From Bacteroidota bacterium (GTDB lineage: Bacteria > Bacteroidota > Bacteroidia > Chitinophagales > BACL12), in contig JADJIS010000003.1 of assembly GCA_016706865.1 (NCBI GenBank), positions 744,001 to 808,000 of the forward strand: 64,000 nucleotides of DNA, read 5' to 3'. The translations under genes were made by a program, and so were the position numbers. Shown here piece after piece: positions 8,577-18,400 of the stretch (position 1 is its first letter; every line of letters starts with the position of its first letter). The notes under the pieces are model-generated. The model searched no databases and was not told the DNA's origin. It saw only the letters and a list, made by a program, of their open reading frames with translations.

Positions 8577-10826
8577 ATGATTAGTTTTTATCATTATGGT
8601 TTAATTCCGGATTTTGGAAGGTGGAAAAGGTCAGTCCTGTTGGTCCCATTGGTTTTTCTATTGATAAACCTCAAATCTCTCACTGCCCAAAACATAATTC
8701 CCAATTTCAGCTTTGAAAATCATTCGGCTTTACCCGACGATTATGGTCAGTGGTATAAATGTAACGATTGGGATAATGTGAATGGATTTGGTGCATTTCT
8801 TTGGCCTTATGCGAGTCCGGATTACCTCCATACGTCCGGAGGAGTGGGAGTAGATCTTCCTGTTTCCACTTTTGGTACACTTTCTCCTCATGATGGTAAT
8901 GCAATTATGGGATTGATCACTTATTACCAAACTACCCCTGATTACCGGGAATATTTATCGGTTCCTTTTACAGAACCTATGATAATAGGCAATTCTTATA
9001 ATATTTCATTTTGGATATCCAATGGAGAGTCGGGTTGGTATTGCAACGGAGGTTGCGACAGAGTTGGGATAAAGTTTTCTACCGGTGAATTAACTCAGGT
9101 GGATCATGAACCGATAGGAGGTACACCACATTTTGAAATTCCCGGTATTTTCTGGACAGATGAATGGCAACAGATCAGTTTTACTTTTGTTGCTGATGCT
9201 GCGTATGACAGACTCACTTTAGGAAATTTTTATTCAGATGCGCTTACTGCTTTTAATGATTTTGCTCCATCTGGAACAAATGGTGCATATTATTTTATTG
9301 ATGAAATGGTGGTTATTCCGGATGCTGTTACTACATTAATTGATACTACAATTTGTGATGGCGAATTTTATACCTTGCCAGATGGAACTACAACTAATGC
9401 AGCAGGCACTTATACTGTAACACTTACCGGAGCAGGTGGAGCGGATTCCATAATTATTACTAATTTATTTTTATCAGCTGTTTATAACGAGATTACAAAC
9501 GCAGAAATATGTGAAGGAGAAAATTATATTTTACCTGATGGTTCCATCGTTTCCACAAGTGGAACGTACATAAATAATTTATTTACTATTGCCGGATGTG
9601 ATTCAACTATTACCACAAATTTAACCGTACTTCCATTTTTTTCCACCTTTATCGACACCTCCATTTGTGAAGGAGAAAATTATATTTTACCGGATGGAAT
9701 TATTGTTACAACAGCCGGAATTTATAATACCACACTTATTTCTGTAGGAGGATGTGATTCTATAATTACTACTACACTGACTACAATATCACCTATAATT
9801 TTAATTGTGGATGTAGAAATTTGTTCCGGTGCAGAATATATTTTACCTGATGGAATACTTGTAACAGTTGCAGGAACATATACCAGCATTTTAACAGCCG
9901 TTTCAGGATGTGATAGTACTATTATCACAAATTTATCCATGGCAACTGAATTTAATACATTTATTGACGCTGATATTTGTTTCGGAGAATCTTATATTCT
10001 GCCAGATGGCACATCAACTTCTTTAAGCGGAACCTATATAACAAATTTTGTTGCAGCCGGTGGATGTGATTCGGTAGTAACAACAACGTTAATTGTTCAT
10101 GAAAACCCTGTTGCAATTTTTAATCTGCAGGATTTTGTATGCCTTGAATCCGTTCCAATAATTCTGGATGCAACTCCCGAAGGGGGGATTTATTCCGGCA
10201 CCGGAGTTAGTGATGATACCTTTGATCCGGAATTGTCCGGAGTGGGTGGACCCTTTGAAATAATTTATACAGTAACGGATGTATATGGATGTTCAGATAC
10301 AATTAATGATTTTATTAGCGTAATACAAAATTTTGCAAATGCAGGTTATGATACAACTATTAATGCCGGTTCTTCTTCCTTTCTCCATGGTGATTCAGGA
10401 GGAAATTATTTATGGTCGCCACCCGATGGTTTAAATTGTGTTGATTGTGCAAATCCAACAGCAACTCCTTTTTCTACAACTACCTATCTTTTAATTTCCA
10501 CGGATGAATATGGATGTATGGCTTCGGATGAGGTAACAGTGAATGTAATAGGTTCTGTTGATCTGAATATTCCAAATGCATTCAGTGCGAATAACGATGG
10601 AATAAATGATATTTACCATATCATATTAAACGGGGCACAACTTATCCATTTTTCTGTTTACGACCGTTGGGGACAATTGATCTATTTTACGGAAAGTGGA
10701 CCAATTGCATGGGATGGAACGTCAAGTGGCAAGGACCAGGAAATGGGGGTTTATGTGTATAGAATAGAATACGAGTTGAATGGAGTTACAATTTTGCGAT
10801 CAGGAAGTATTACTTTGTTAAGATAA
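8577..10826 (+). CDS. Secreted repeat protein with gliding-motility-type (T9SS type B) C-terminus
   Basis: A 749-residue secreted protein. After an N-terminal hydrophobic segment ending LKSLTAQN there is a jelly-roll-like region (~30-250), then five tandem repeats of about 50 residues (roughly 9340-10095) on the theme CEGENYILPDG...GTY...GGCDSTITTNL, each with a conserved pair of cysteines except the first, which has lost the second Cys. A PKD-like stretch precedes the gliding-motility-associated C-terminal domain (IPNAFSANNDGIND, VYDRWGQLIYF, GVYVYRIEY), which is the type B T9SS signal. The start at 8577 gives an unusually long n-region; a GAATTTTG near-consensus box five bases upstream supports it. 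Probably a surface adhesin. Confidence 0.85.
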   Translation: MISFYHYGLIPDFGRWKRSVLLVPLVFLLINLKSLTAQNIIPNFSFENHSALPDDYGQWYKCNDWDNVNGFGAFLWPYASPDYLHTSGGVGVDLPVSTFGTLSPHDGNAIMGLITYYQTTPDYREYLSVPFTEPMIIGNSYNISFWISNGESGWYCNGGCDRVGIKFSTGELTQVDHEPIGGTPHFEIPGIFWTDEWQQISFTFVADAAYDRLTLGNFYSDALTAFNDFAPSGTNGAYYFIDEMVVIPDAVTTLIDTTICDGEFYTLPDGTTTNAAGTYTVTLTGAGGADSIIITNLFLSAVYNEITNAEICEGENYILPDGSIVSTSGTYINNLFTIAGCDSTITTNLTVLPFFSTFIDTSICEGENYILPDGIIVTTAGIYNTTLISVGGCDSIITTTLTTISPIILIVDVEICSGAEYILPDGILVTVAGTYTSILTAVSGCDSTIITNLSMATEFNTFIDADICFGESYILPDGTSTSLSGTYITNFVAAGGCDSVVTTTLIVHENPVAIFNLQDFVCLESVPIILDATPEGGIYSGTGVSDDTFDPELSGVGGPFEIIYTVTDVYGCSDTINDFISVIQNFANAGYDTTINAGSSSFLHGDSGGNYLWSPPDGLNCVDCANPTATPFSTTTYLLISTDEYGCMASDEVTVNVIGSVDLNIPNAFSANNDGINDIYHIILNGAQLIHFSVYDRWGQLIYFTESGPIAWDGTSSGKDQEMGVYVYRIEYELNGVTILRSGSITLLR

Positions 10827-10893
10827 TATTTCGTTTTGCATTTTTAATTTTGATAAGTTCTTCTTTTTAGGTCTATTTGCACGAATATCATTT

Positions 10894-11184
10894 ATGACCT
10901 TAGCTGCACTTGCCGAAAAATTGAGAAAAAGACTTACCGAATATCGGCAGAAAAATCGTTTTGATACCAAGATAAATTCTGCAATTAATTGTATAGAGAT
11001 TGCGCTTGGCCTTACAGAATTTGCATTGGACAAGAGCAGACCAATTGAAGTTTACGAGGAAAGTTGGTTTGAGGAAAGTTGGACTATTATCAAACCCTTA
11101 GAAGATACCGAATGGGAAGATATTATTGATCTTTACCGCACTCTGGGATTTAAATTAAAGGAGAGAAATTGGTTCAGACCTTAA
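10894..11184 (+). CDS. Small conserved-looking protein of unknown function
   Basis: A 96-residue protein, acidic in its C-terminal half (EESWFEESW, EDTEWEDIIDLY) and basic and helical at its N-terminus (AEKLRKRLTEYRQKNRF). There is no signal peptide or membrane segment, so it is probably cytoplasmic. I do not recognise the family. Its composition and clean start support a real gene, and its 3' end meets the convergent primase gene with only six bases between the stops. A shorter antisense frame across the 5' half is less convincing. Confidence 0.6.
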   Translation: MTLAALAEKLRKRLTEYRQKNRFDTKINSAINCIEIALGLTEFALDKSRPIEVYEESWFEESWTIIKPLEDTEWEDIIDLYRTLGFKLKERNWFRP

Positions 11185-11190
11185 GGATAT

Positions 11191-13116
11191 TTATTTCACA
11201 ACGGGCAACACTACAGTGCCTGTATCGTTGGATAATTTATTGATAAAAGTTTGTAATTGCATCGATTCGCGAAGACAAAGCATGATCTCATCATAATTAT
11301 TATTCGTTGATTCTGCTTGTAATTCTTTTATTCTATTGTCCACATCCGACTTCATTTTAATGATCTTCTTCAATTTCAACATGGAAATGGATTTCACGAT
11401 ATCCTTGCGAACAAGAAATTGTTTTTCGGTGATGGGAACATCATGCATTTTAAGCCAGTTATCACTTAATTCATAAGGTGATTGCAAAAGATCCAGTGTC
11501 AAACTTTTAACTGACTCATCCTCATGCGAAATAAAAAATACCTGAGGTAAAAATTCGTTATGTTCGTAATAGGTTCTGTATTCGTCTATTATTTTTTTAT
11601 AAACACCGTTTTCAATTTCAACATCCGTTAAATTGCGCAGGATACGTGCTATGGCATTTTCTCCCTCTACTTCAAAATTGCTATTCTCCAATAATAATCT
11701 AACAATATCGCGCTCCTGTGGCTCATCTAAATGGAAGGTAAATACTTTCGTTTCTTTTATTAACGGAACATCCGGTTGCGATTCATAGGATGCCTTATCG
11801 CCGGGATGTAATTTATTGGAAGCCTTTTGTCGTAAAATTTTATTTACCTCAGAGATCAATAAATGTTCTTCTACATTTAATGCTCTGGAAGTTTGTTTTA
11901 GATATAAACTTCTAACAATGGAGTCGGGGATAAGTGAAATACTCTGAACAATATCTTTAATGATTCCCGCAATTTTTACAGGATCGCCTTTAGCTTCCTC
12001 TAAATAAAGATCTGTTTTAAGGGTGATAAGATCTTTTTTATTGTCGGAAATATATTTAATGAAACCGTCGGCTCCCAATTTTTGCACGTAAGTATCCGGA
12101 TCATCCTCCGCAGGAAATAAAACTACTTTTACGTTTACGCCTTCCTCAAGAGCAATTTCCAATCCGCGAATAGCTGCTTTTACTCCTGCACTATCTCCAT
12201 CATATAAAATTGTGAGATTAGAAGTATAACGTTTTATTAATCTTACCTGATCCTGAGTAAGTGATGTTCCCGAAGAAGCTACCACATTTTCTATTCCACT
12301 TTGAAATAAGGAGATCACATCCATATATCCTTCCACCAAATAACACTCATTGTGTTGTGTTATAGCCTTTCTCGCCTGGTAAATTCCATATACGATCTTA
12401 CTCTTAAAATAAATTTCTGTTTCCGGAGAGTTGATATATTTGGGAATTTTTTTATCTGCACTTAACGTTCTTCCCCCAAATCCCAAAACCTTTCCGCTTA
12501 CACTGTGAATCGGAAATAATATCCTCCCCCTGAAAAAATCTTTATTGTATTGTGTGGTTAATCCTAATTGTTGTAATAATTCTGTTTTATAACCTGCACT
12601 AATTGCATTTTTTGTAAAAATATCTCCTTCTGCAGGGCAATAACCCAATTTGAATGTTTCTATTGTTTCAGGACGTAATCCCCTTTCTACAAAATAACTC
12701 AAACCAATATTTTTGCCTTCTTCGTTATTCAATAAATAATCGGAGAAATAATTTTGTGCGTAACTATTAATAATATATAAACTCTCTTTTCGGCTCTCCT
12801 CCACTAATTCCTCATTAGTGCGTTCTTTTTCTTCAACCTCAATATTATATTTAACTGCCAGATATTTAAGAGCCTCACGATAAGTGAAATGTTCATGCTC
12901 CATAATAAAAGAAATGGAGTTTCCGGCCTTACCGCATCCAAAACATTTATAAATACCTTTTGGGATGGAAACTGTGAAGGAAGGAGTTTTTTCGTTGTGA
13001 AAGGGACAAACACCTATAAGGTTAACACCCCTGCGTTTCAACTGCACAAAATCCCCTACAACCTCCTCAATACGAGTAGCATCAACTATTTTGGCAATCG
13101 TCTCCTTAGAAATCAC
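11191..13116 (-). CDS. dnaG: DNA primase
   Basis: Makes RNA primers for DNA replication with the replicative helicase. With the GTG start at 13116 the protein has 641 residues, normal for DnaG. The N-terminal CHC2 zinc ribbon has Cys37, His40, Cys58 and Cys61 (VCPFHNEKTPSF, YKCFGCGKAG). The DnaG core follows, and then the TOPRIM domain (YLVEGYMDVISLF, ILYDGDSAGVKAAIRG). The C-terminal helicase-binding region is the least conserved part. The GTG is preferred over more upstream codons because residues before VISKETIAKIVDAT are non-homologous and lie within a promoter-like box. Convergent with the small gene to its left. Confidence 0.95.
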   Translation of the reverse strand: MISKETIAKIVDATRIEEVVGDFVQLKRRGVNLIGVCPFHNEKTPSFTVSIPKGIYKCFGCGKAGNSISFIMEHEHFTYREALKYLAVKYNIEVEEKERTNEELVEESRKESLYIINSYAQNYFSDYLLNNEEGKNIGLSYFVERGLRPETIETFKLGYCPAEGDIFTKNAISAGYKTELLQQLGLTTQYNKDFFRGRILFPIHSVSGKVLGFGGRTLSADKKIPKYINSPETEIYFKSKIVYGIYQARKAITQHNECYLVEGYMDVISLFQSGIENVVASSGTSLTQDQVRLIKRYTSNLTILYDGDSAGVKAAIRGLEIALEEGVNVKVVLFPAEDDPDTYVQKLGADGFIKYISDNKKDLITLKTDLYLEEAKGDPVKIAGIIKDIVQSISLIPDSIVRSLYLKQTSRALNVEEHLLISEVNKILRQKASNKLHPGDKASYESQPDVPLIKETKVFTFHLDEPQERDIVRLLLENSNFEVEGENAIARILRNLTDVEIENGVYKKIIDEYRTYYEHNEFLPQVFFISHEDESVKSLTLDLLQSPYELSDNWLKMHDVPITEKQFLVRKDIVKSISMLKLKKIIKMKSDVDNRIKELQAESTNNNYDEIMLCLRESMQLQTFINKLSNDTGTVVLPVVK

Positions 13117-13120
13117 AGTG

Positions 13121-13128
13121 CAAAAGTA
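13121..13128 (-). promoter_or_regulatory. -7 box directly before dnaG
   Basis: On the minus strand this reads TACTTTTG, an exact TAnnTTTG match, and ends four bases before the GTG at 13116. This fixes the likely start and suggests a leaderless dnaG transcript. Confidence 0.5.
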
Positions 13129-13151
13129 AACAGAAATCAGTTCACTTTTAG

Positions 13152-14252
13152 GAGTAATGAGTAATGAGTTATGAGTGTCGAAAACCAAAAGATCATGCTT
13201 CGGGTTTAGTATTTAATTTGGAGAAAATAATTCTTCATTATGTAATTGTAAGCAAGTCCTACTTCCTATGTCCTATTTCCTACCTCCCTTTCCATGAGTT
13301 ATAAGTGTCGAAAACCAAAAGATCATGCTTCGGGTTTAGTATTTAATTTGGAGAAAATAATTCTTCATTATGTAATTGTAAGCAAGTCCTACTTCCTATG
13401 TCCTATTTCCTACTTCCCTTTCAATGAGTAATGAGTAATGAGTAATGAGTTATGAGTGTAGTAAGCCAAATGATGATGCTTCGATTTAGAATTTAATTTG
13501 GAGAAAATAATTCTTCATTCTGTAATTATAGCAAGTCCTACTTCCTATTTCCTATGTCCTATTTCTTATTTCCCTTTCCATGAGTTATGAGTGTCGAAAA
13601 CCAAAAGATCATGCTTCGGGTTTAGTATTTAATTTGGAGAAAATAATTCTTCATTATGTAATTGTAAGCAAGTCCTACTTCCTACCTCCCTTTCCATGAG
13701 TTATGAGTGTCGAAAACCAAAAGATCACGCTTCGGGTTTAGTATTTAATTTGGAGAAAATAATTCTTCATTATGTAATTGTAAGCAAGTCCTACTTCCTA
13801 TGTCCTATTTCCTACTTCCCTTTCAATGAGTAATGAGTAATGAGTTATGAGTGTAGTAAGCCAAATGATGATGCTTCGATTTAGAATTTAATTTGGAGAA
13901 AATAATTCTTCATTCTGTAATTATAGCAAGTCCTACTTCCTATGTCCTATTTCCTATGTCCTATTTCTTATTTCCCTTTCCATGAGTTATGAGTATCGAA
14001 AGCCAAAAGATTTTGCTTCGGGTTTAGTATTTAATTTGGAGAAAATAATTCTTCATTCTGTAATTATAGCAAGTCCTATTTCCTATGTCCTATTTCCTAC
14101 TTCCCTTTCCATGAGTTATGAGTTATGAGTTATGAGTAATGAGTGTAGTAAGCTAAAAGATTATGCTTCGGGTTAGAATTTAATTTTGAGAAAATAATTC
14201 TTCATTCTGTAATTAGCTGTCCTACTTCCTATGTCCTATGTCCTAGGTCTCT
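13152..14252. repeat. Eight-unit tandem repeat array between dnaG and a DUF4476 gene
   Basis: Eight direct repeats of about 116-156 bases start at roughly 13152, 13294, 13424, 13580, 13696, 13826, 13982 and 14111. Each unit has a variable run of ATGAGTA/ATGAGTT heptads, a conserved core including CTTCGGGTTTAGTATTTAAT and GAGAAAATAATTCTTCATT, and a variable run of TCCTATG/TCCTATT words. Core variants alternate between two types. Units 2-3 and 5-6 form a second-order repeat of 286 bases. There is no coding potential, no spacer structure and no clear single-copy insert. It fills the gap between the genes. Confidence 0.9.
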
Positions 14253-14296
14253 TTTTGGCATGATTGTGGAATTCACCATATAAAAAAGGAGGAATT

Positions 14297-15055
14297 ATGA
14301 AAAATGTACTACCTAAACTAATGATTGTAATGTTATTTAATTTGCAAAGTGTATTCGCGTACCCTCCCCATGCTTACGATTACAATTTGTATAATGCATC
14401 AACATTTGAAATTAAATTAACGGGAAACGGTTTCATGACTGTTTCATTGGATGGAGAATATTTCGGAAGTCCGGTTAAAAAGTTTTCTTTAAATAATATT
14501 CCTGCAGGAAATCACTTTGTGGAAATATTCACTGAAAAAATTCAGCACAGCGGATATTATTCCAATACACAAAGAGTAAAAATTTATTCCGGAAATGTAT
14601 ATATTAAACCATCTTCCCTTATAAGTGCTGTGGTTGATAATTTTGGAAGGTTTTATATTAAGAATGTGCAACAATTAATGACTTATACGGAGCCATATTA
14701 TGAGCCTTATGATCCTTATTGTCAGCCTGTTGTTCATCAACACGAAAATTATTACAATGCTCCCATCATTATGCAGGAACCTGCATTTAAACAACTCTTG
14801 GATGTGATAGAAGATCAGTGGTACGACGATTCCAAATTGCAGGTTGCACAACAAGCTTTGCAAAGTAATTGGTTCACCACTGCACAGGTTGCACGAATGA
14901 TGAATACAATGTGGTACGAAGATACCAAATTGGAACTGGCGAAAAGCGCATATTCAAAAGTACTCGACAAATCAGATTATTATCTGGTTAACAAAGAATT
15001 CTGGTATAGCAGCAGCGTGGAATCTCTAAGTAAATATATTCTTACAGTTCGTTGA
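14297..15055 (+). CDS. Secreted DUF4476 protein
   Basis: A 252-residue secreted protein. The signal peptide is MKNVLPKLMIVMLFNLQSVFA. Residues ~30-120 form a PEGA-like beta domain (DGEYFGSPVKKFSLNNIPAG), then a Tyr/Pro-rich linker (YEPYDPYCQP), and a C-terminal DUF4476 domain at ~160-250 made of two repeats (FKQLLDVIEDQWYDDSKL, ARMMNTMWYEDTKLELAK). DUF4476 has no known function. The start is fixed by the rare strong Shine-Dalgarno AAGGAGG at 14286-14292, unusual for this genome. A terminator follows. Confidence 0.88.
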   Translation: MKNVLPKLMIVMLFNLQSVFAYPPHAYDYNLYNASTFEIKLTGNGFMTVSLDGEYFGSPVKKFSLNNIPAGNHFVEIFTEKIQHSGYYSNTQRVKIYSGNVYIKPSSLISAVVDNFGRFYIKNVQQLMTYTEPYYEPYDPYCQPVVHQHENYYNAPIIMQEPAFKQLLDVIEDQWYDDSKLQVAQQALQSNWFTTAQVARMMNTMWYEDTKLELAKSAYSKVLDKSDYYLVNKEFWYSSSVESLSKYILTVR

Positions 15056-15073
15056 TCAAGTATGAATAGGTGG

Positions 15074-15107
15074 CCTCCGGCGATTAATTTCACCGGAGGT
15101 TTTTTTA
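15074..15107 (+). terminator. Rho-independent terminator after the DUF4476 gene
   Basis: Stem CCTCCGG (15074-15080) pairs with CCGGAGG (15093-15099) across a 12-base loop and is followed by eight T residues (15100-15107). This is the clearest intrinsic terminator in the window. Confidence 0.88.
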
Positions 15108-15139
15108 TTTAAATTTATGCTAATTTGGTGCGATAATTC

Positions 15140-17407
15140 ATGAATATGAAAAAAGCGCTGATTTTTTTGTTTGCAATTCAAATAATTGTAGTTGTAAATG
15201 CAACAAATTATTATATCTCTCCCGCGGGTAATAATGCAAATTCAGGAACTTCGACAATATCACCCTGGAAAACAATACAGTATGCACTTAATCAGGCCAA
15301 CGATGGAGATATTCTGCATGTAATGGCCGGAACTTATACCGGTAAGCTGAGCTGGAACGATGGGGGAGTGGCGGGAAATTATATCACTCTGCAAAATTAT
15401 AACAGTGATGTTGTGATACTAGAAGGTAGTACTATTGGCAACAACCAATCGCTAATGTATATCGAAAATAAAAATTACATCAAAATAGACGGACTAAAAT
15501 TTACTGGTCATAATGGTTCTTATCAACCCATAATTAATCTTTATGGAAGTTGCAGTAATATCGAAATAACTAATTGCGAATTTTATGGAACAAATTGTGA
15601 TGAAAGTTATGCCATTTTATGCGAAGGAAGTGGAGATAATATTTTAATTCAAAACAATTATATGCATGATCTCATGGGATTTAATGCTGCAGGTATTTTA
15701 TTTGTAGGATCTCATGTTGTTACTCCATTTTCCAATATTACAGTTTCCGATAATCATTTACAAACCGTAGAACCCGCACCTAGTGAGGGAATTGCTTTAA
15801 ATGGAAATATCAACGGATTTTTGATCTCAAATAATTTATTGGAAGATATTAATAACATCGGTATTGTAATGATAGGAGGGGAGGATTGGGTGAATACCAA
15901 TGATGCAGTGAATTTTGCAAGAAATGGAGTATGTAAGGGAAATACAGTTATAGATGCAAACTCCATTTACGGTGGAGGATATGCTGCCGGTGTTTATGTT
16001 GATGGAGGAAAAGATATTATAGTGGAAAATAATACGATAACTGGAAGTGATGTTGGTCTGGAGATCGGTTGCGAAAATCAGGGATTTATTGCAGAAAATA
16101 TTACTGTTAGAAATAATATCATATACAAAAATGAAAAGGCCGGACTTGGGTTTGGCGGGTATGATTTTCCATCTACAGGAATGGTGCAAAATTGCACTTT
16201 TACAGGAAATACCGTTTTTGACAATGACATATTAAATATCGGATTCGGACAATTATGGGTGCAATATGCCTTAAATTGTATTGTAAAAAATAATATCTTT
16301 TATACTTCAACAAATGCATGGATGGTTAATGCAGAAACCACCGACCTTACCTTTAATAATAGCTATAATTATAATTTATTTTATTTTCCCGCCGGTGCTT
16401 CAGTTGCGAAATTCTTTTTTGATAATAATTATATTGTTGGATTTGAAAATTTTAGATCAGCAACCGGAGAAGACAATGAATCAATTTTTACAGACCCTTT
16501 GATGGTTGATATTTTGGCACCTGATTTTCATTTATTACCCGGTTCGCCATGTATTAATGCTGGAGACCCGACCTATGATGATGGTCCATTAGATATTACT
16601 GATCTTGATATGGATGCTGAAATTCGGGTTGCGAATTTTATTGTAGATATTGGAAGTGATGAAAGTTCAATCTCTCCTCTTTCAATATCATCCCTAATTA
16701 CTCCGGTTACTTGTTATGGTTCCTGTAATGGAATACTCACTTTAAATGGTATTGGAGGTTGTGGATCTTATACTATAGAATATAAACCATCAGGCTTGCC
16801 GTGGATGTTGTATCCCGGTCCCGTTAACGATCTTTGTGCAGGAAATTATAAAGTGAGAATTACGGATGCATGTGCTGAAACCGTAATAAATAATTTAATA
16901 ATAACTCAAGATCCATTATTAAATATTTCAATTACGGGAATTGTAAATGAAACTGTTGCCGGTGCATCGAATGGAAAAATTACAGTAAACAGCAGTGGTG
17001 GATTTGGTGCAAAACAATATTCAAAAAATGGTGGTTTAAGTTGGCAGACATCCAAAAAATTTATCGGAATGAGCGCGGGGGTTTATACTATTTTGGTGAA
17101 GGATGCGCATAATTGTATCAATAGTATTATTGCTGAAGTGGGAGTGGGAATGCGGGAAGGAATAACATCAGCTTTCACCATTTATCCAAATCCAGCCACA
17201 GACGAATTTACAATTTATGTGGGGGAAGAAATGAAGGAGAAAGCATTGTTAAATATTTATTCTCTTACAGGTGAACTTGTAATGGCCGCAGATTTAAATT
17301 TGTTGGAAGGTGCAGTTTCTATCGACCCAACATTTAGTAAGGGGGTTTATTTTGTAGAAATTATATCAGGTGATTTCCGATCAATTCAAAAACTGATACT
17401 GGAATAG
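15140..17407 (+). CDS. Secreted right-handed beta-helix protein with T9SS sorting domain
   Basis: A 755-residue exported protein. The signal peptide (KALIFLFAIQIIVVVNA) is followed by a pectate-lyase-like parallel beta-helix from ~25 to 500, beginning with the usual YYISPAGNNANSGTSTISPW block and containing many NNxI-type rungs (ITNCEFYG, VRNNIIYKN, VKNNIFYTS). Two SprB-like domains follow (CYGSCNGILTLNGIGGCGSY, GASNGKITVNSSGGFG), then the type A sorting domain (IYPNPATDEF, SKGVYFVEI). Such helices usually bind or cleave polysaccharides; no catalytic residues can be named. Either of two ATGs (15140, 15146) could be used. Confidence 0.88.
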   Translation: MNMKKALIFLFAIQIIVVVNATNYYISPAGNNANSGTSTISPWKTIQYALNQANDGDILHVMAGTYTGKLSWNDGGVAGNYITLQNYNSDVVILEGSTIGNNQSLMYIENKNYIKIDGLKFTGHNGSYQPIINLYGSCSNIEITNCEFYGTNCDESYAILCEGSGDNILIQNNYMHDLMGFNAAGILFVGSHVVTPFSNITVSDNHLQTVEPAPSEGIALNGNINGFLISNNLLEDINNIGIVMIGGEDWVNTNDAVNFARNGVCKGNTVIDANSIYGGGYAAGVYVDGGKDIIVENNTITGSDVGLEIGCENQGFIAENITVRNNIIYKNEKAGLGFGGYDFPSTGMVQNCTFTGNTVFDNDILNIGFGQLWVQYALNCIVKNNIFYTSTNAWMVNAETTDLTFNNSYNYNLFYFPAGASVAKFFFDNNYIVGFENFRSATGEDNESIFTDPLMVDILAPDFHLLPGSPCINAGDPTYDDGPLDITDLDMDAEIRVANFIVDIGSDESSISPLSISSLITPVTCYGSCNGILTLNGIGGCGSYTIEYKPSGLPWMLYPGPVNDLCAGNYKVRITDACAETVINNLIITQDPLLNISITGIVNETVAGASNGKITVNSSGGFGAKQYSKNGGLSWQTSKKFIGMSAGVYTILVKDAHNCINSIIAEVGVGMREGITSAFTIYPNPATDEFTIYVGEEMKEKALLNIYSLTGELVMAADLNLLEGAVSIDPTFSKGVYFVEIISGDFRSIQKLILE

Positions 17408-17432
17408 TACCTTAAAACAGCACAATAATTTA

Positions 17433-17440
17433 TATTTTTG
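17433..17440 (+). promoter_or_regulatory. -7 box upstream of the two-TM lipoprotein gene
   Basis: TATTTTTG matches TAnnTTTG and lies 23 bases before the GTG start at 17464. No convincing -33 element is visible. Confidence 0.3.
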
Positions 17441-17463
17441 CCCGTTAACCAACCAAAAACACT

Positions 17464-18051
17464 GTGAAAAGATACTATTTGCTCGTTTTACCCCTGATTT
17501 TAATGTTTTCTCGATGTGCAGTTAATCAGGATTCTGTGGGCTTGGGTAATAACAATGTGTACTCTTCACAGGTGCATTCAGGATTAGTGGAAAACCTGGA
17601 TACAAGACAACCATCGGGCTATACTCCCAACTTTCAGGAAGAATATGCGTCCATACAAGAACCAATATTTTACGCTGAAAGTATTGTGAAGGTTGGAACA
17701 AACAGAGGATCCGAAACTTTTGATCTGATCATTTCTCCACCTATTAAAGACGAAAAAGATAGCACCGAAGTGGAGCCTAAATTAGAACCACTTGTTGTAG
17801 CAGGAACCGGTTTAGCTGTTGCGGGTTTGGGTGCTGCGGTAGCGGGTATTTTTGGGGCGCCTATCTTATTTGCCGCCGCAGCTTTGTTACTTGCAGGTTG
17901 CGCCTTTGTAACTGCCATCGGTTGGAAAAAAATTAAAGCCGACCCTAAAAAATTCAAAGGAGAAAAATTCGCCCTTGCTAATTATATCATTATAGGAGTA
18001 ATCGGGGTGTTATCTTCATTCTATCTTGTGTGGTTATTGTTTGATGTTTGA
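17464..18051 (+). CDS. Putative lipoprotein with two C-terminal membrane helices
   Basis: A 195-residue protein that starts with GTG. The N-terminus resembles a lipoprotein signal with Cys18 in LILMFSRC, although the residue before Cys is not the usual small one. Residues ~115-155 hold a long Ala/Gly-rich hydrophobic stretch that includes GLAVAGLGAAVAGIFGAP and AAALLLAGCAFV, and ~172-194 form a final helix (IIIGVIGVLSSFYLVWLLF). The middle is acidic and probably disordered. I do not recognise a functional domain. It stands alone ahead of a 700-base intergenic region. Confidence 0.7.
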   Translation: MKRYYLLVLPLILMFSRCAVNQDSVGLGNNNVYSSQVHSGLVENLDTRQPSGYTPNFQEEYASIQEPIFYAESIVKVGTNRGSETFDLIISPPIKDEKDSTEVEPKLEPLVVAGTGLAVAGLGAAVAGIFGAPILFAAAALLLAGCAFVTAIGWKKIKADPKKFKGEKFALANYIIIGVIGVLSSFYLVWLLFDV

Positions 18052-18117
18052 TTTGCTCTGTTGACATCTTTAATGTCTGGTGATCCCCTTAATTTTTTTT
18101 CCTCATTGAAGTTTTTA

Positions 18118-18400
18118 ATATATCATGCCTACGGCACTTGGGGGTCATATTATTTTTTCGGCTACCAATATGTCATGCCTACGGTACTTACGTGAAATTT
18201 TAGAATTTAGGGGACTTAATATGTCATTTCGGCGGAGGACGACACTTTTGTTAAATTTAATGTGTCACAACCCATTAATTATATTAGTTTGTTGGATTAA
18301 AATCAGTCCTGTAGGGACGAAATATCGGTAGGATTAAGATTAAGAATAATACATTAATCCCGTAGGGATGGCATATTGAAACTGCGAATTCCAGCTCAAC
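18118..18400. repeat. Degenerate palindromic repeat region
   Basis: Within the 700-base gap before the riboswitch are copies of short elements seen elsewhere: GTCCTGTAGGGACGAAATAT (about 18306-18325), a related CCCGTAGGGATGGCATATT (18359-18377), and two ATGCCTACGG words (18125, 18175). The first matches, in reverse orientation, the elements at 26870-26935. No gene is supported: the short open frame through here is made of repeat sequence. From 18400 to 18737 I see only AT-rich sequence with a GGGGCGCAGCGCC palindrome near 18600. Confidence 0.6.

Noticed and set aside
13152..14252. CRISPR array
   Set aside because: Units are 116-156 bases and similar over their full length; there are no short repeats with unique spacers and no cas genes.
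15754..16189. Minus-strand frames inside the beta-helix gene
   Set aside because: Shadow frames of a repetitive coding region; no start signals and no recognisable product.
18125..18331. 68-codon plus-strand frame
   Set aside because: It is built from short palindromic repeat copies and has no start signal or family resemblance.
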